Below the pieces are notes generated by a model. It was given only the letters and a program-made list of their open reading frames with translations. It was not told where the DNA came from and did no database searches. From Verrucomicrobiota bacterium (lineage in GTDB: Bacteria; Verrucomicrobiota; Verrucomicrobiia; Limisphaerales; UBA1096), in NCBI GenBank assembly GCA_030749225.1, contig JASMKO010000013.1:25406-89405 (forward strand): a stretch of DNA of 64,000 bases, in the 5' to 3' direction. Positions 44,609-54,162 of this stretch are shown piece after piece. How positions within the stretch are numbered: the first letter of the stretch is position 1; the number at the start of each line of letters is the position of its first letter. The position numbers and the translations under genes were made by a program.

Positions 44609-47600
44609 TTACTCTGCTGTGCCTGGCTTGGTTTGGGGGTGGATGACACTCGCCAAGGTGTTTCTGACGGCTAGCTGGGCATCATCTAGCAGGGTGTAGA
44701 ACACGGGAACGACGAGCAAGGTCAGCAGGGTGCCTGAGATCATGCCGCCAATGAGCGTCAGGCCAAAACTGTTGTAGCTCATCCCCATATCGCTGGATTT
44801 GCTCAAGGTTAAGGGGATCATGCCGATGATGGTGGTCAGGGCGGTGATTGCGATCGGTCTGAACCGGTGTTTGGAGGCTTGTAGCAGGGCTTTGGTACGA
44901 TCCATGCCGGTTTGTCGAAGGCGGTTGGCATAATCGATCAGCACGATACCGTTGTTCACAACTACTCCGACAAGAAGCACGCAACCGACGATTCCAAGAA
45001 AATCCATTTCCTTTCCGGCGATAAGATGTATCCAGACTGAACCGATTGCGGCTAGGGGAATGCTCAGGACAATCGAAATGGGCATTATCACGCTCTCGAA
45101 CAGGAAAGCCATGAGCAGGTAAATGAAAGTGATGGCCAACATTACTGCATAAATGCCGTTGAAGATTTCCTTTATGTCGAATCGCTCTTTTATTTCGCTA
45201 AAGGAGATCCCCTCCGGCAGGTCGATACTATCCTGCAGTGACTTGATTGCTCTGCGGGTCTCTTCTTCTTTGCCATTTTCCAGTTCCAGGCCGAAGGTGT
45301 GGCTGACACTTTTATCGGTACGCCTTATATAGCGAGGGCTATTGAGTATGGCTGGGCGTGTCAGTGTGCCGATGGAACTGAATCGGCCATCCTCAGTGGG
45401 CACACGGAAGTTGTTCAAGTCCGCCAACTCGGCCCGGTTCTCTTCGCTGTAGCGCATACGGACCGGGATCTGTCGACCATCGCTGTTGAATCTAGGAAGC
45501 GTGCTGCCGCGCAAAGCGTAGCCAACCATGCCGGCCAGGGTGGTGGGGTTCACGCCGATGGAGTTGGCGCGGTCGCGATCGACGATAAGCGCTAGCTCGT
45601 TAGGGGTTTCATCCTGTCGTTGCTTCAGGGCGATGACTCCGGGAATATTGAGGAATAACGGCTTAAGTTGGTCAGCCAACTTCTCGAGTTGCTCCGGATC
45701 CTGACCCTTTATTCGGACGTAGTGCTGACCTTTTTTATCCTGTTTTTCTCCCTCCTCGCCCATTCGTTGGTATTCGATTCGCAGGCCGGGAATCTTTGGG
45801 AGTTCTTTATAAATTTGCTCGGCAACTTCCCGGGCGGGGATGGTTCCTTTTCGGTCCCGTGCGAACCAACCTTCAAGTTCACCGAACCAAGCACTGTAAA
45901 AGATGATGAACCCATCAAGTTCATAGTAATCTTTCCTTTTGTTTAGTTTTTGCTCGATCTGCTTGAAATACTCGGTTCGTTCGTCAAATGTGAATCGGCT
46001 TGGAAAACGGAATGACAAGTTAAATGACGCCATATTTCCCTCCTGCTGTAGTGAGAATCCCACCTTTTCAGACACAAAGAAAGTTGCGGACAGAAGGGCT
46101 AACAGGAGGAAGGCAAGATCAAGCCGGCGTTTCAGGAAGAAACCGAGTGCCTGGTTATACCAGCGATTAAACCTGCCAAAGGAGGCTTCATACATTTTTT
46201 CCAGCCAAGCTTGAATTGGTTTAGTTCGTGGTCTTGTCTGATTGATTTGGAGGTTCTCTCTTGGAGAGAGGGTGAGGTACACGCATAGAGGTATGAACAC
46301 CAGTGCCACACCAAGAGAGGCCAGCAGCGCTACCACCACTGGCAATGCTAGGCGCATCATAAAAAAGCGCATTTCACCTTCCACGAGTAATGCCGGTAGG
46401 AATACAATGACGGTTGTGAAGGTGGCCGTGGTAATGGCAAGGCCAATTTCCTGGACGCCCTTGATGCAGGCTTCGTGCCGTTTCATGCCGTCTTGAAAAT
46501 GTCGTTGGATATTCTCAGCGACCACGACGGAGTTATCCACCAGCAGCCCGACGCACAGCACCAGGCCGAGGATGGTCAGCAGGTTCAGGCTTTCCCCAGC
46601 GAAATACATTGTCGCGATGGCAATGAATAGGCAAAGAGGGATGGCTCCAGCTATAATCAGAGTTATCCTGGTACGTCGCAGAAAGAAGTAGAGAACAAGG
46701 GCTGCAAAAAAAGCACCGATACCTCCGTTATTAAAGAGGGTATTGAGTTGTTCCATCACAATTCCTCCCTGGTTCATGTGGATCTCCATATCAAAACCGT
46801 TCAATGCCGGGTTGTTTTTGATTTTGTTCACTTCAGCTACGATTCGATCGCAAACTTCAATAGTGTTGGCTTCGCTCTCCTTGACTACCGTGATCATCAT
46901 CGCATTCTTGCCATTTACCCTAGCTTTGAAGCGTCTTTCCTCCGGTTCGTACTTCAGAACGGCGATATCCTTCAGGATTACATTGGTGCTGATCGGCAGG
47001 TTTTGAAGCTCATCCATTGTCTGAAATCTGCTGGAGGATTTTAAGAGGAATTTTTTGCCTCCATCCCGGACGTTGCCGCTGGCTAGGGAGAGGTTATCAC
47101 CCTGCATTTGGCGGGAAAGTTGATAGATATTCAGGCCGTATGCCTCAGTACGGTCCTTGTCTGCTTCGATGATGATCTCCTTCTCTTTCAGACCTTTCGT
47201 ATCGATATTGGCTACGCCATCGATACGTGAGAGCGGCATAATAATGTGCTTGTTGACCAGGTCGTAAAGATCGCCGTCGGTCTCATAGGCAATGCCAATC
47301 ATGCAAACCGGAATGCCCGACATATCCATTTTATAGACATAAGCATGTTCGACATCGTCAGGAAACCGTAACTTTGCACGTTCCAAACGATCCCGAACTT
47401 CGCGGTAGGCGATATCCATGTCTATTCCCTGTTTGAAGCCTAGGTAAACTCTTGCGCCTCCTGAGGAGCAGGAGGAACTTATTGAGTCCAAGCCTCGGAC
47501 CGTGCTCAATTCTTCCTCTAGCGGCAGCGCGAGTTTCTCCATCACCTCCTGAGGTACCGCGGCATTCCACGGCACATGCACCGAAAGTGAACTCCCTTCA

Positions 47601-47743
47601 AACCCTTTTGGAAAAAGTTCAAGCTTGAGCCTGTTCGTCGCAATCAGGCCGACAATGATAATTGTAAGAAATAGAACAAACATGGTCACCCTCCGATTGA
47701 GGGACAATCGGGTAATCTGGGTCGCTAGCTTGTTGGATTCCAT
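44609..47743 (-). CDS. RND efflux permease (HAE1-like), copy 1
   Basis: A 1044-aa inner-membrane RND permease with twelve predicted helices and two periplasmic porter loops. TM4 has 'GLVLCVGLLVDNSVVVAENI' (~residue 402), where AcrB has two adjacent Asp but this family has Asp-Asn. TM10 has 'VGVVVNNGIVLIDYANRLRQTGMDRTKALLQASKHRFRP' (in parts, ~930), with Asn replacing the AcrB Lys. These changes are common in non-AcrB HAE1 pumps. Proton-driven export of small hydrophobic compounds through a TolC-like channel is known for the family; no channel is encoded here. It ends the five-gene run and lies 30 bases after the next pump. Confidence 0.92.
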   Translation of the reverse strand: MESNKLATQITRLSLNRRVTMFVLFLTIIIVGLIATNRLKLELFPKGFEGSSLSVHVPWNAAVPQEVMEKLALPLEEELSTVRGLDSISSSCSSGGARVYLGFKQGIDMDIAYREVRDRLERAKLRFPDDVEHAYVYKMDMSGIPVCMIGIAYETDGDLYDLVNKHIIMPLSRIDGVANIDTKGLKEKEIIIEADKDRTEAYGLNIYQLSRQMQGDNLSLASGNVRDGGKKFLLKSSSRFQTMDELQNLPISTNVILKDIAVLKYEPEERRFKARVNGKNAMMITVVKESEANTIEVCDRIVAEVNKIKNNPALNGFDMEIHMNQGGIVMEQLNTLFNNGGIGAFFAALVLYFFLRRTRITLIIAGAIPLCLFIAIATMYFAGESLNLLTILGLVLCVGLLVDNSVVVAENIQRHFQDGMKRHEACIKGVQEIGLAITTATFTTVIVFLPALLVEGEMRFFMMRLALPVVVALLASLGVALVFIPLCVYLTLSPRENLQINQTRPRTKPIQAWLEKMYEASFGRFNRWYNQALGFFLKRRLDLAFLLLALLSATFFVSEKVGFSLQQEGNMASFNLSFRFPSRFTFDERTEYFKQIEQKLNKRKDYYELDGFIIFYSAWFGELEGWFARDRKGTIPAREVAEQIYKELPKIPGLRIEYQRMGEEGEKQDKKGQHYVRIKGQDPEQLEKLADQLKPLFLNIPGVIALKQRQDETPNELALIVDRDRANSIGVNPTTLAGMVGYALRGSTLPRFNSDGRQIPVRMRYSEENRAELADLNNFRVPTEDGRFSSIGTLTRPAILNSPRYIRRTDKSVSHTFGLELENGKEEETRRAIKSLQDSIDLPEGISFSEIKERFDIKEIFNGIYAVMLAITFIYLLMAFLFESVIMPISIVLSIPLAAIGSVWIHLIAGKEMDFLGIVGCVLLVGVVVNNGIVLIDYANRLRQTGMDRTKALLQASKHRFRPIAITALTTIIGMIPLTLSKSSDMGMSYNSFGLTLIGGMISGTLLTLLVVPVFYTLLDDAQLAVRNTLASVIHPQTKPGTAE

Positions 47744-47773
47744 TTAGTTGACAGTTTGAGTCAGTGGTGAAAA

Positions 47774-50700
47774 TTACTTGGCAAATGTTGGCTTGGATGA
47801 ATGGTGAAAGACAGTTGCTATGATATTTCGCAATGCCTTTTGGGCATCATCAATCAGGGTGTAAAAAACGGGAACAGCCAGAAGAGTAAAGAGGGTTGCG
47901 GAGGTCATTCCCCCAATCAGCATGAAACCGAAACTCTTAAAACTCATCCCCATTTCGCTCTCAGAAGCCAATGTCAGTGGGATCATCCCAAAGATGGTCG
48001 TCAAGGCAGTCATGATGATAGGCCGAAAACGATGCTTTGTTGCGAGTAGCAAGGCCTCCGTACGCTCCATGCCGGTTTTGCGAAGACGGTTGACATAGTC
48101 AATGAGAACGATGCCATTATTAACTACAATTCCCAAAAGAAGAATTGCACCAACGATTCCCATCTGATCCATGGTGGTTCCAGTGTACGATCGAAACCCG
48201 GGGATACCGTAATGCATCCATACCGCGCCAATAGCCGCCAAAGGGATCGTGAGTACTATTGATAACGGCATCAGCATGCTTTCGAACAGAAATGCAATGA
48301 GCATATAAATAAAGACAATCGAAAGTCCAAGGGCAATCAGACTGGTGTCCACCTCGTCATCATCAAAAGTGAGTTCTATTTCACGGAAAGAAACACCCTC
48401 AGGGAGATCGATGTTTTTTTGAGCGTTGTAAATGGCTCGGCGGGCTACTTTTTCCTCGCCGCTCTTGAGTTTCATTCCGATGTAGGTGCTCACTTTTTTA
48501 TTGTTTCGACGAATGTATGTTTCGCTCTTGAGCATGGCCGGCGTGGTGATCGATCCTATCGAGCTATAACGTCCGTCATCTGTTCGAACGAGAAAGTTGT
48601 TCAAATCTTCGATTTCAGCGCGATCTTCTTCACTGAATCGCATGCGAACGGGGATTTGTCTTCCTTTCCCATTAAACTTGGGCAGTGAACTTCCACGAAT
48701 GGCGCTGCTGACCACACCGGCGATTGAGTCGGGACTAATGCCAATGGAACTGGCGAGGTCGCGGTCTACGATCAGGGCCATTTCGTTAGGCGCATCGTCG
48801 GAATCCTTATCCATCAATGAAATTACTCCAGGCAGTGCTTCGAAGGTTGGTTTAAGATTTTCCGCAACGGATTCAAGTAGTTGAGGGTCATCGCCAACCA
48901 AGCGGACATATTGCTCTGATTTTTTGTCGTTTCGCACTTCGCCTCGATCCTGGCCACTGTAGTAAACTCGCAATCCAGGTTTCTCAGGGAATTTGTTATA
49001 CAGCTGTTCTGCAACATCCTCCCGGGGGATTTGACTGTTTATTGTTTCTGAAAAATTTCCCTCGAATGAGCCGGAGTGCTTGGAGTATCGAATTGAGTAA
49101 CTGCTGATTCCGTATTCAACCTTGTTGGTCTCGACAATATTTTCGACCGCATGGAAATAGTTGTCTCGTTCTTCGAGAGTAAATTGATCAGGAAACCGAA
49201 AGGACATGTGGAACTCTTCGATTTGTTCATCTCGTCGGCCTGAGAAGTCTACTTCTTTGAAAGCGTAAAAATATGTCGCCGACAGTAGAACAATCAAAAT
49301 AAAGGCCAAATCAAGACGGCGCCTTAAAAAGTAGCCAAGCGTTTTGTTGTACCAAAGGTTAAATCTGCCAAAGGTCTTTTGGTAAACATTTATTAGCGAT
49401 GTTTTGATGAAATGGTCGTGCCTGTTACCTTGTTGCTTTGACTTGGATGGCAGGGTTATGTAGACGCAGATAGGAATAAATATAATTGCGGTGACGAGCG
49501 AGGCGAGCAATGCCGAAACCACAGGCAATGCCAGGCGATAAAGCATGAAGCGCATTTCACCATCAATCAGCAGGGAAGGGAGAAAAACGATGATGGTGGT
49601 GAGCGTGGCTGTTATTACCGCAAGGCTGATTTCACCAACACCTCTAATGCAGGCATCGCTCCGGGACATGCCATTTTGGTGATGACGATATATGTTTTCA
49701 GCCACGACAACCGAGTTGTCCACAAGCAGGCCAACGCAGATCACTAAGCCCAGAATGGTTGTTGTGTTAAGGCTTTCACCTGCAAAAAACATCATCATCA
49801 TTGAAATTAGTAAACATAGAGGTATGGCTAGGGCGATAATTGCGGTCATCCGAAATTGCCGGAGGAAAAAGAAGAGAACTAATGCGGCGAATATTGCGCC
49901 TTTCATCCCGTTGTCGCGAAGCGTCTTGAGTCGGCCTTTGATGATATCGCCGTAGTTACGATAGAGCTGGATCTGGTAATTTGATAATGCCGGATTGTCG
50001 TGCATCTTTTGTACCGTTGCGGCAACCATTTCACTTACATCCACTGTATTGGCCTCACTTTCTTTTCTTATTGAAACGGTTGCTGACTTTTTGCCGTTCC
50101 ATCGTTCGGTGTGGTGGTGCGGATCTTCAACCTCGTATTTTAAGGTGGCAATATCCTTGAGTTGAACCGTGTCGTTGATCGGGATGTTGCTAAGTTCATC
50201 CATTGTGTGAAATGAACTTGATGATTTAAGAAGATATTTCTTGCCCCCATTCCGAACGCTGCCGCTGGACATGGTGAAGTTATCCCCTCTCAACCTTCGG
50301 GATAGTCTGTGAATGCTCAGTCCGTAAGCTTCGGCCCGGTCTTTGTCGACCTCAATTTGAATTTCCTTCTGGCGTATGCCTACATCCACATCGGCTATGC
50401 CATCGATGCGTTGAAGTGGTTTTATGATATGCTGTTCAATGACCGCATAGTGGTCAGCATCGTCATCATAACCGATGACCATTCTACCCACTGTGGTGCT
50501 GATCCCTCCTCCGCGTTTGCTGATCCTGTAAGGATTCGTTCCTTCGGGGAATCTCAAGGAGGCCCGCTCCATTCGATCACGGACTTCTCGGTAGGCCACA
50601 TCCATGTCGGTGCCCCTTTTAAATTTTAAACGGACTCGTGCGGAGGTTTGTGAGCAGGTCGTATCCATGGAGTCGATGCCGCGCACAGTGCTTAGTTCCT

Positions 50701-50929
50701 CCTCCATCGGCAGGCCCAGTTTTTCCATCGACTCCTGTGCAACACCGGAACTCCAGCCGGTCCGGATTTCCATCGAATGGCCTTCTTGACCCTTGGGATA
50801 CATTTCAACAGGGAGGCGGCTGGTAGCGATAAGACCGACCGCGAGAATGCTTAGGAACAGGACAAACACGGTGACCCTCCGACTGAGAGATTGTCGGGTT
50901 ATTCGAGTCGTAAGTTCGTTCGTTTCCAT
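47774..50929 (-). CDS. RND efflux permease (HAE1-like), copy 2
   Basis: A 1051-aa close relative of its two neighbours, starting METNELTTRITRQSLSRR. It has the same 'LLVDNSVVVAENIYRHHQNGM' and 'GIVVNNGIVLIDYVNRLRKTGMERT' motifs. The region between TM9 and TM10 carries a few extra residues ('YGIPGFRSYTGTTMDQMG') not present in the other two copies. The start is set by the conserved METN/MESN opening shared by all three. The 84 bases upstream are AT-rich (ATTATTAATAATAAAT) and could hold a secondary promoter, but none was placed with confidence. Confidence 0.92.
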   Translation of the reverse strand: METNELTTRITRQSLSRRVTVFVLFLSILAVGLIATSRLPVEMYPKGQEGHSMEIRTGWSSGVAQESMEKLGLPMEEELSTVRGIDSMDTTCSQTSARVRLKFKRGTDMDVAYREVRDRMERASLRFPEGTNPYRISKRGGGISTTVGRMVIGYDDDADHYAVIEQHIIKPLQRIDGIADVDVGIRQKEIQIEVDKDRAEAYGLSIHRLSRRLRGDNFTMSSGSVRNGGKKYLLKSSSSFHTMDELSNIPINDTVQLKDIATLKYEVEDPHHHTERWNGKKSATVSIRKESEANTVDVSEMVAATVQKMHDNPALSNYQIQLYRNYGDIIKGRLKTLRDNGMKGAIFAALVLFFFLRQFRMTAIIALAIPLCLLISMMMMFFAGESLNTTTILGLVICVGLLVDNSVVVAENIYRHHQNGMSRSDACIRGVGEISLAVITATLTTIIVFLPSLLIDGEMRFMLYRLALPVVSALLASLVTAIIFIPICVYITLPSKSKQQGNRHDHFIKTSLINVYQKTFGRFNLWYNKTLGYFLRRRLDLAFILIVLLSATYFYAFKEVDFSGRRDEQIEEFHMSFRFPDQFTLEERDNYFHAVENIVETNKVEYGISSYSIRYSKHSGSFEGNFSETINSQIPREDVAEQLYNKFPEKPGLRVYYSGQDRGEVRNDKKSEQYVRLVGDDPQLLESVAENLKPTFEALPGVISLMDKDSDDAPNEMALIVDRDLASSIGISPDSIAGVVSSAIRGSSLPKFNGKGRQIPVRMRFSEEDRAEIEDLNNFLVRTDDGRYSSIGSITTPAMLKSETYIRRNNKKVSTYIGMKLKSGEEKVARRAIYNAQKNIDLPEGVSFREIELTFDDDEVDTSLIALGLSIVFIYMLIAFLFESMLMPLSIVLTIPLAAIGAVWMHYGIPGFRSYTGTTMDQMGIVGAILLLGIVVNNGIVLIDYVNRLRKTGMERTEALLLATKHRFRPIIMTALTTIFGMIPLTLASESEMGMSFKSFGFMLIGGMTSATLFTLLAVPVFYTLIDDAQKALRNIIATVFHHSSKPTFAK

Positions 50930-51013
50930 CTGGTCAGCGGTTTATTTTGAGTCCGGTGGTTAGCTTGCGACCGTTCTCACTGTTGCAAAATCTATTATTA
51001 ATAATAAATACTC

Positions 51014-54000
51014 TTATTTATTTGGCAGCTTTTGAGTGTTACCGCGATCAAAAACGATGGCTAAAGTGTTACGCAAGGCGATTTGGGCATCGTCAATAAG
51101 CGTGTAAAAAACAGGCACAGCCAGAAGTGTGAAGAGAGTGGCGCATGTCATTCCGCCAATGAGAGTGAACCCAAAGCTTTGGTAATTTACTCCCCTAGAC
51201 ATTTCATTGGAAGAGCTGAAGGTCAGCGGAATCATTCCACAGATCGTGGTCATGGCGGTCATAAAGACAGGCCTGAAACGAACTCGAGACGCCTCCATCA
51301 TCGCAGCTGCTCTTTCCATGCCGGATTGTCGCAATTGGTTTGCATAATTCACAAGAACGATTCCGTTATTAACGACAATACCTACTAGAAGTATGGCGCC
51401 TACCAGACCCATTCTATCCATGCTTGTTTGGGTAAGGTAATGAATCCAAATTGAACCCATGGCTGCCAGTGGAATCGTTAAAAGAATGGAGATTGGCATT
51501 AGCATGCTTTCAAAAAGAAAAGCAATCAGCATGTAGACAAACAGAATAGCAAGATACACAACAAGTTCACCATTTTCTTTGTCGTCATCATTAAACGATT
51601 TTCTTATTTCGCCAAATGAGACACCCTCGGGTAAATCAATGTTTTGAGTTGCATTGTGTATATTGGCTTTTGCTATTTTTTCCTCACCCTGTTTGAGTTT
51701 CATTCCAAAGGTGTAACTGAGCTTTCTGTTTGTTCGCCTTATATAATCTTCACTTTTTAGCATTGCTGGCCTGCTTATTGTCCCAATGGAGCTAAATCGA
51801 CCATCTTCTGTGGGGACAAGCATGTTATTTATATCATCCAGTTCGGCGCGATCCTCTTCACTTAACCTTAATCGTACCGGTATTTGGCGTCCCTTGCTGT
51901 TAAATCTTGGAAGATCGCTGCCGCGCACTGCAGTACTTACGGTCCCTGCGACTGTCGATGGATTTACGCCAACGGAGTTGGCAAGATCACGGTTGATGAT
52001 CAAGGCCATTTCATTTGGCCCCTCATCATCGTCTTTGTTTTCCAATGCAACCACGCCCGGCAGTTTTTCAAACTGTGGTCTAAGATCTTCGGCAACGGTT
52101 TGTAGCAATGTTGGATCGTCACCAATTAAGCGGACGTAATGTCGAGATTTATAATCATTACGTTCCTCTCCACCGGCCATGCCTCTGTAATGGGTCCGAA
52201 CTCCGGGTACTTCGGGGAAGTTCTTATAAACCTCCTCTGCCACCTCCTCGGTTGAGAATTTACTGACACGGTCAGAAGAGAAGTGGCCCTCGAATTCTGC
52301 ATACCAGGGTGAAAAATGAGTTTCATATGATTTTATTCCAAGTTCTTCTTTTCTTTCTTCAACGTAATTTTCAACCTGCTTTATATATGCACTACGTTCT
52401 GCAATTGAATAATTGTCAGGAAAATCAATGTTAATTTCGAATTCATTCCTTTGATCGTGCATTTCATCTGAGAACTCAATGTTTTTGTATCCAATGTTGT
52501 AGGATGCGGCAAATAACACAATCAATATAACGGCGAGATCAAGCCTGCGATCAAGGTAATAGCCCAGCGCGCGGTTATACCAGAAGTTAAACTTTTCAAA
52601 GCTTAAATTATATATCTTTGCGAGTAGCGCGGTGACGGATCGAATCAGGTTGGTTAAAAAATTGCTTTTAGTTATTCTAGTGGATGGCAATGTCAAATAG
52701 ACACAAAGAGGAATAAAAAGCAGTGCAACAAACAAAGAGGCAAGGAGTGCAGACATCACCGGCAGCGCCATTCCGGAAAGAACAAAACGCATTCCTCCGC
52801 CAATAAAAAGCATGGGCACAAAAACAATCATGGTTGTCAAAGTTGCCGTGATGATCGCTAACCCAACTTCGTTGACTCCCTTCATGCAGGCATCGTGCCT
52901 GGACATACCATTGTTAAATTGGCGTTGTATGTTTTCTGCAATCACAACTGAATTATCTACAAGCAGTCCGATGCAAATCATCAACCCGACCATATTAAAG
53001 GCGTTGAGGCTTTGGTCAGCAAAATACATTGAAATCAAAGAAATCAATAAACACAGAGGGATTGCCATTGCGATGATAAGCGTCATCCGGAATCGACGGA
53101 GAAAGAAAAAGAGGACGGCAGCGGCTAGTAATGCGCCGTAGATCCCGTTGTCAAGAAGGTGATTAAGTCGTTTGTATATTTCATTACCCTGATTGCGATA
53201 AACACGAAGCGGATAACTGCTCAACGATGGGTTGGCTTTGATTAATTCAATTTGGTCACTGACTCTTCTGCTAACCTCTACAGTGTTTGCTTCACTCTCC
53301 TTATTCACTTGAATGCCGTAGGACTCAAGTCCGTTAAACCGAAAGAAGCGTTTGTCCATATCCGGTTCGTATTTGATTTCCGCGATATCCTTCAGGGAAA
53401 CATTGTCATTTATTGGTAGATTGTTTAGTTCGTCGAAAGTTGTAAAAGAACTTGATGATTTAAGTACGTATTTTTTGCCTCCATCAATTACCGTTCCACT
53501 GGACAAAGTGAAATTATCACCCCGCAAGTGCCTTGCCAATGACTCCATGTCTAATCCTGAGGACTCGGCACGATCCTTGTCGATCTCGATCATAATTTCT
53601 TTTTTCTCAATATGAAATTCGACATCTGCAACCCCGTCTATCCGCATTAGCGGTGTAATGACATTTTTGTTTATCAAATCATAATCTGGCACGTGCTTTT
53701 GGGAACCAATGGACATTCTCACTATTGATTCCGGTTCAGAGTCTCGCTTGTAGATTCGGGGTTTTTCCGTTCCTTCTGGGAAACGTAATCTTGCTCGTTC
53801 CATGCGATCACGCACTTCACGATAGGCTATAGCCATGTCGGTTCCCTGTTTGAATCTCAAATCCACCGAGGCAGAACTTGTGCTGCAGCGAGTCGACATG
53901 GAGTCCAAGCCACGGATGGTGCTGAGTTCTTCTTCCATGGGGATCCCGATTTTTTCCATCGATTCCATGGGGACTCCTGAGCGCCAAGCTGTTCTTACGT

Positions 54001-54160
54001 ATATTCCATGGCCCTCTGCTCCTTTGGGTTCCATTTCAAGGGGCAGGCGATTGGTTGAAATGAGTCCTACTGCCAAAATTGTCAGAAACAAAACGAGCAC
54101 CGTAACCTTTCGGTTGAGGGACAACCGGGTGATTTTGGTTGTCAGGTTGTTTGTTTCCAT
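51014..54160 (-). CDS. RND efflux permease (HAE1-like), copy 3
   Basis: A 1048-aa third tandem paralogue, starting METNNLTTKITRLSLNRK. Core motifs are 'GLLVDNSVVIAENIQRQFNNGM' and 'GIVVNNGIVLVNYANQLRQSGMERAAAM', where the family's usual Asp after LV is Asn (LVNYAN). Its DNA looks more AT-rich than the outer genes of the block. It begins 2 bases after the DUF805-bearing pump and is therefore coupled to it. Three such copies may have different substrates or form mixed trimers; this is inference. Confidence 0.92.
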   Translation of the reverse strand: METNNLTTKITRLSLNRKVTVLVLFLTILAVGLISTNRLPLEMEPKGAEGHGIYVRTAWRSGVPMESMEKIGIPMEEELSTIRGLDSMSTRCSTSSASVDLRFKQGTDMAIAYREVRDRMERARLRFPEGTEKPRIYKRDSEPESIVRMSIGSQKHVPDYDLINKNVITPLMRIDGVADVEFHIEKKEIMIEIDKDRAESSGLDMESLARHLRGDNFTLSSGTVIDGGKKYVLKSSSSFTTFDELNNLPINDNVSLKDIAEIKYEPDMDKRFFRFNGLESYGIQVNKESEANTVEVSRRVSDQIELIKANPSLSSYPLRVYRNQGNEIYKRLNHLLDNGIYGALLAAAVLFFFLRRFRMTLIIAMAIPLCLLISLISMYFADQSLNAFNMVGLMICIGLLVDNSVVIAENIQRQFNNGMSRHDACMKGVNEVGLAIITATLTTMIVFVPMLFIGGGMRFVLSGMALPVMSALLASLFVALLFIPLCVYLTLPSTRITKSNFLTNLIRSVTALLAKIYNLSFEKFNFWYNRALGYYLDRRLDLAVILIVLFAASYNIGYKNIEFSDEMHDQRNEFEINIDFPDNYSIAERSAYIKQVENYVEERKEELGIKSYETHFSPWYAEFEGHFSSDRVSKFSTEEVAEEVYKNFPEVPGVRTHYRGMAGGEERNDYKSRHYVRLIGDDPTLLQTVAEDLRPQFEKLPGVVALENKDDDEGPNEMALIINRDLANSVGVNPSTVAGTVSTAVRGSDLPRFNSKGRQIPVRLRLSEEDRAELDDINNMLVPTEDGRFSSIGTISRPAMLKSEDYIRRTNRKLSYTFGMKLKQGEEKIAKANIHNATQNIDLPEGVSFGEIRKSFNDDDKENGELVVYLAILFVYMLIAFLFESMLMPISILLTIPLAAMGSIWIHYLTQTSMDRMGLVGAILLVGIVVNNGIVLVNYANQLRQSGMERAAAMMEASRVRFRPVFMTAMTTICGMIPLTFSSSNEMSRGVNYQSFGFTLIGGMTCATLFTLLAVPVFYTLIDDAQIALRNTLAIVFDRGNTQKLPNK

Positions 54161-54162
54161 GG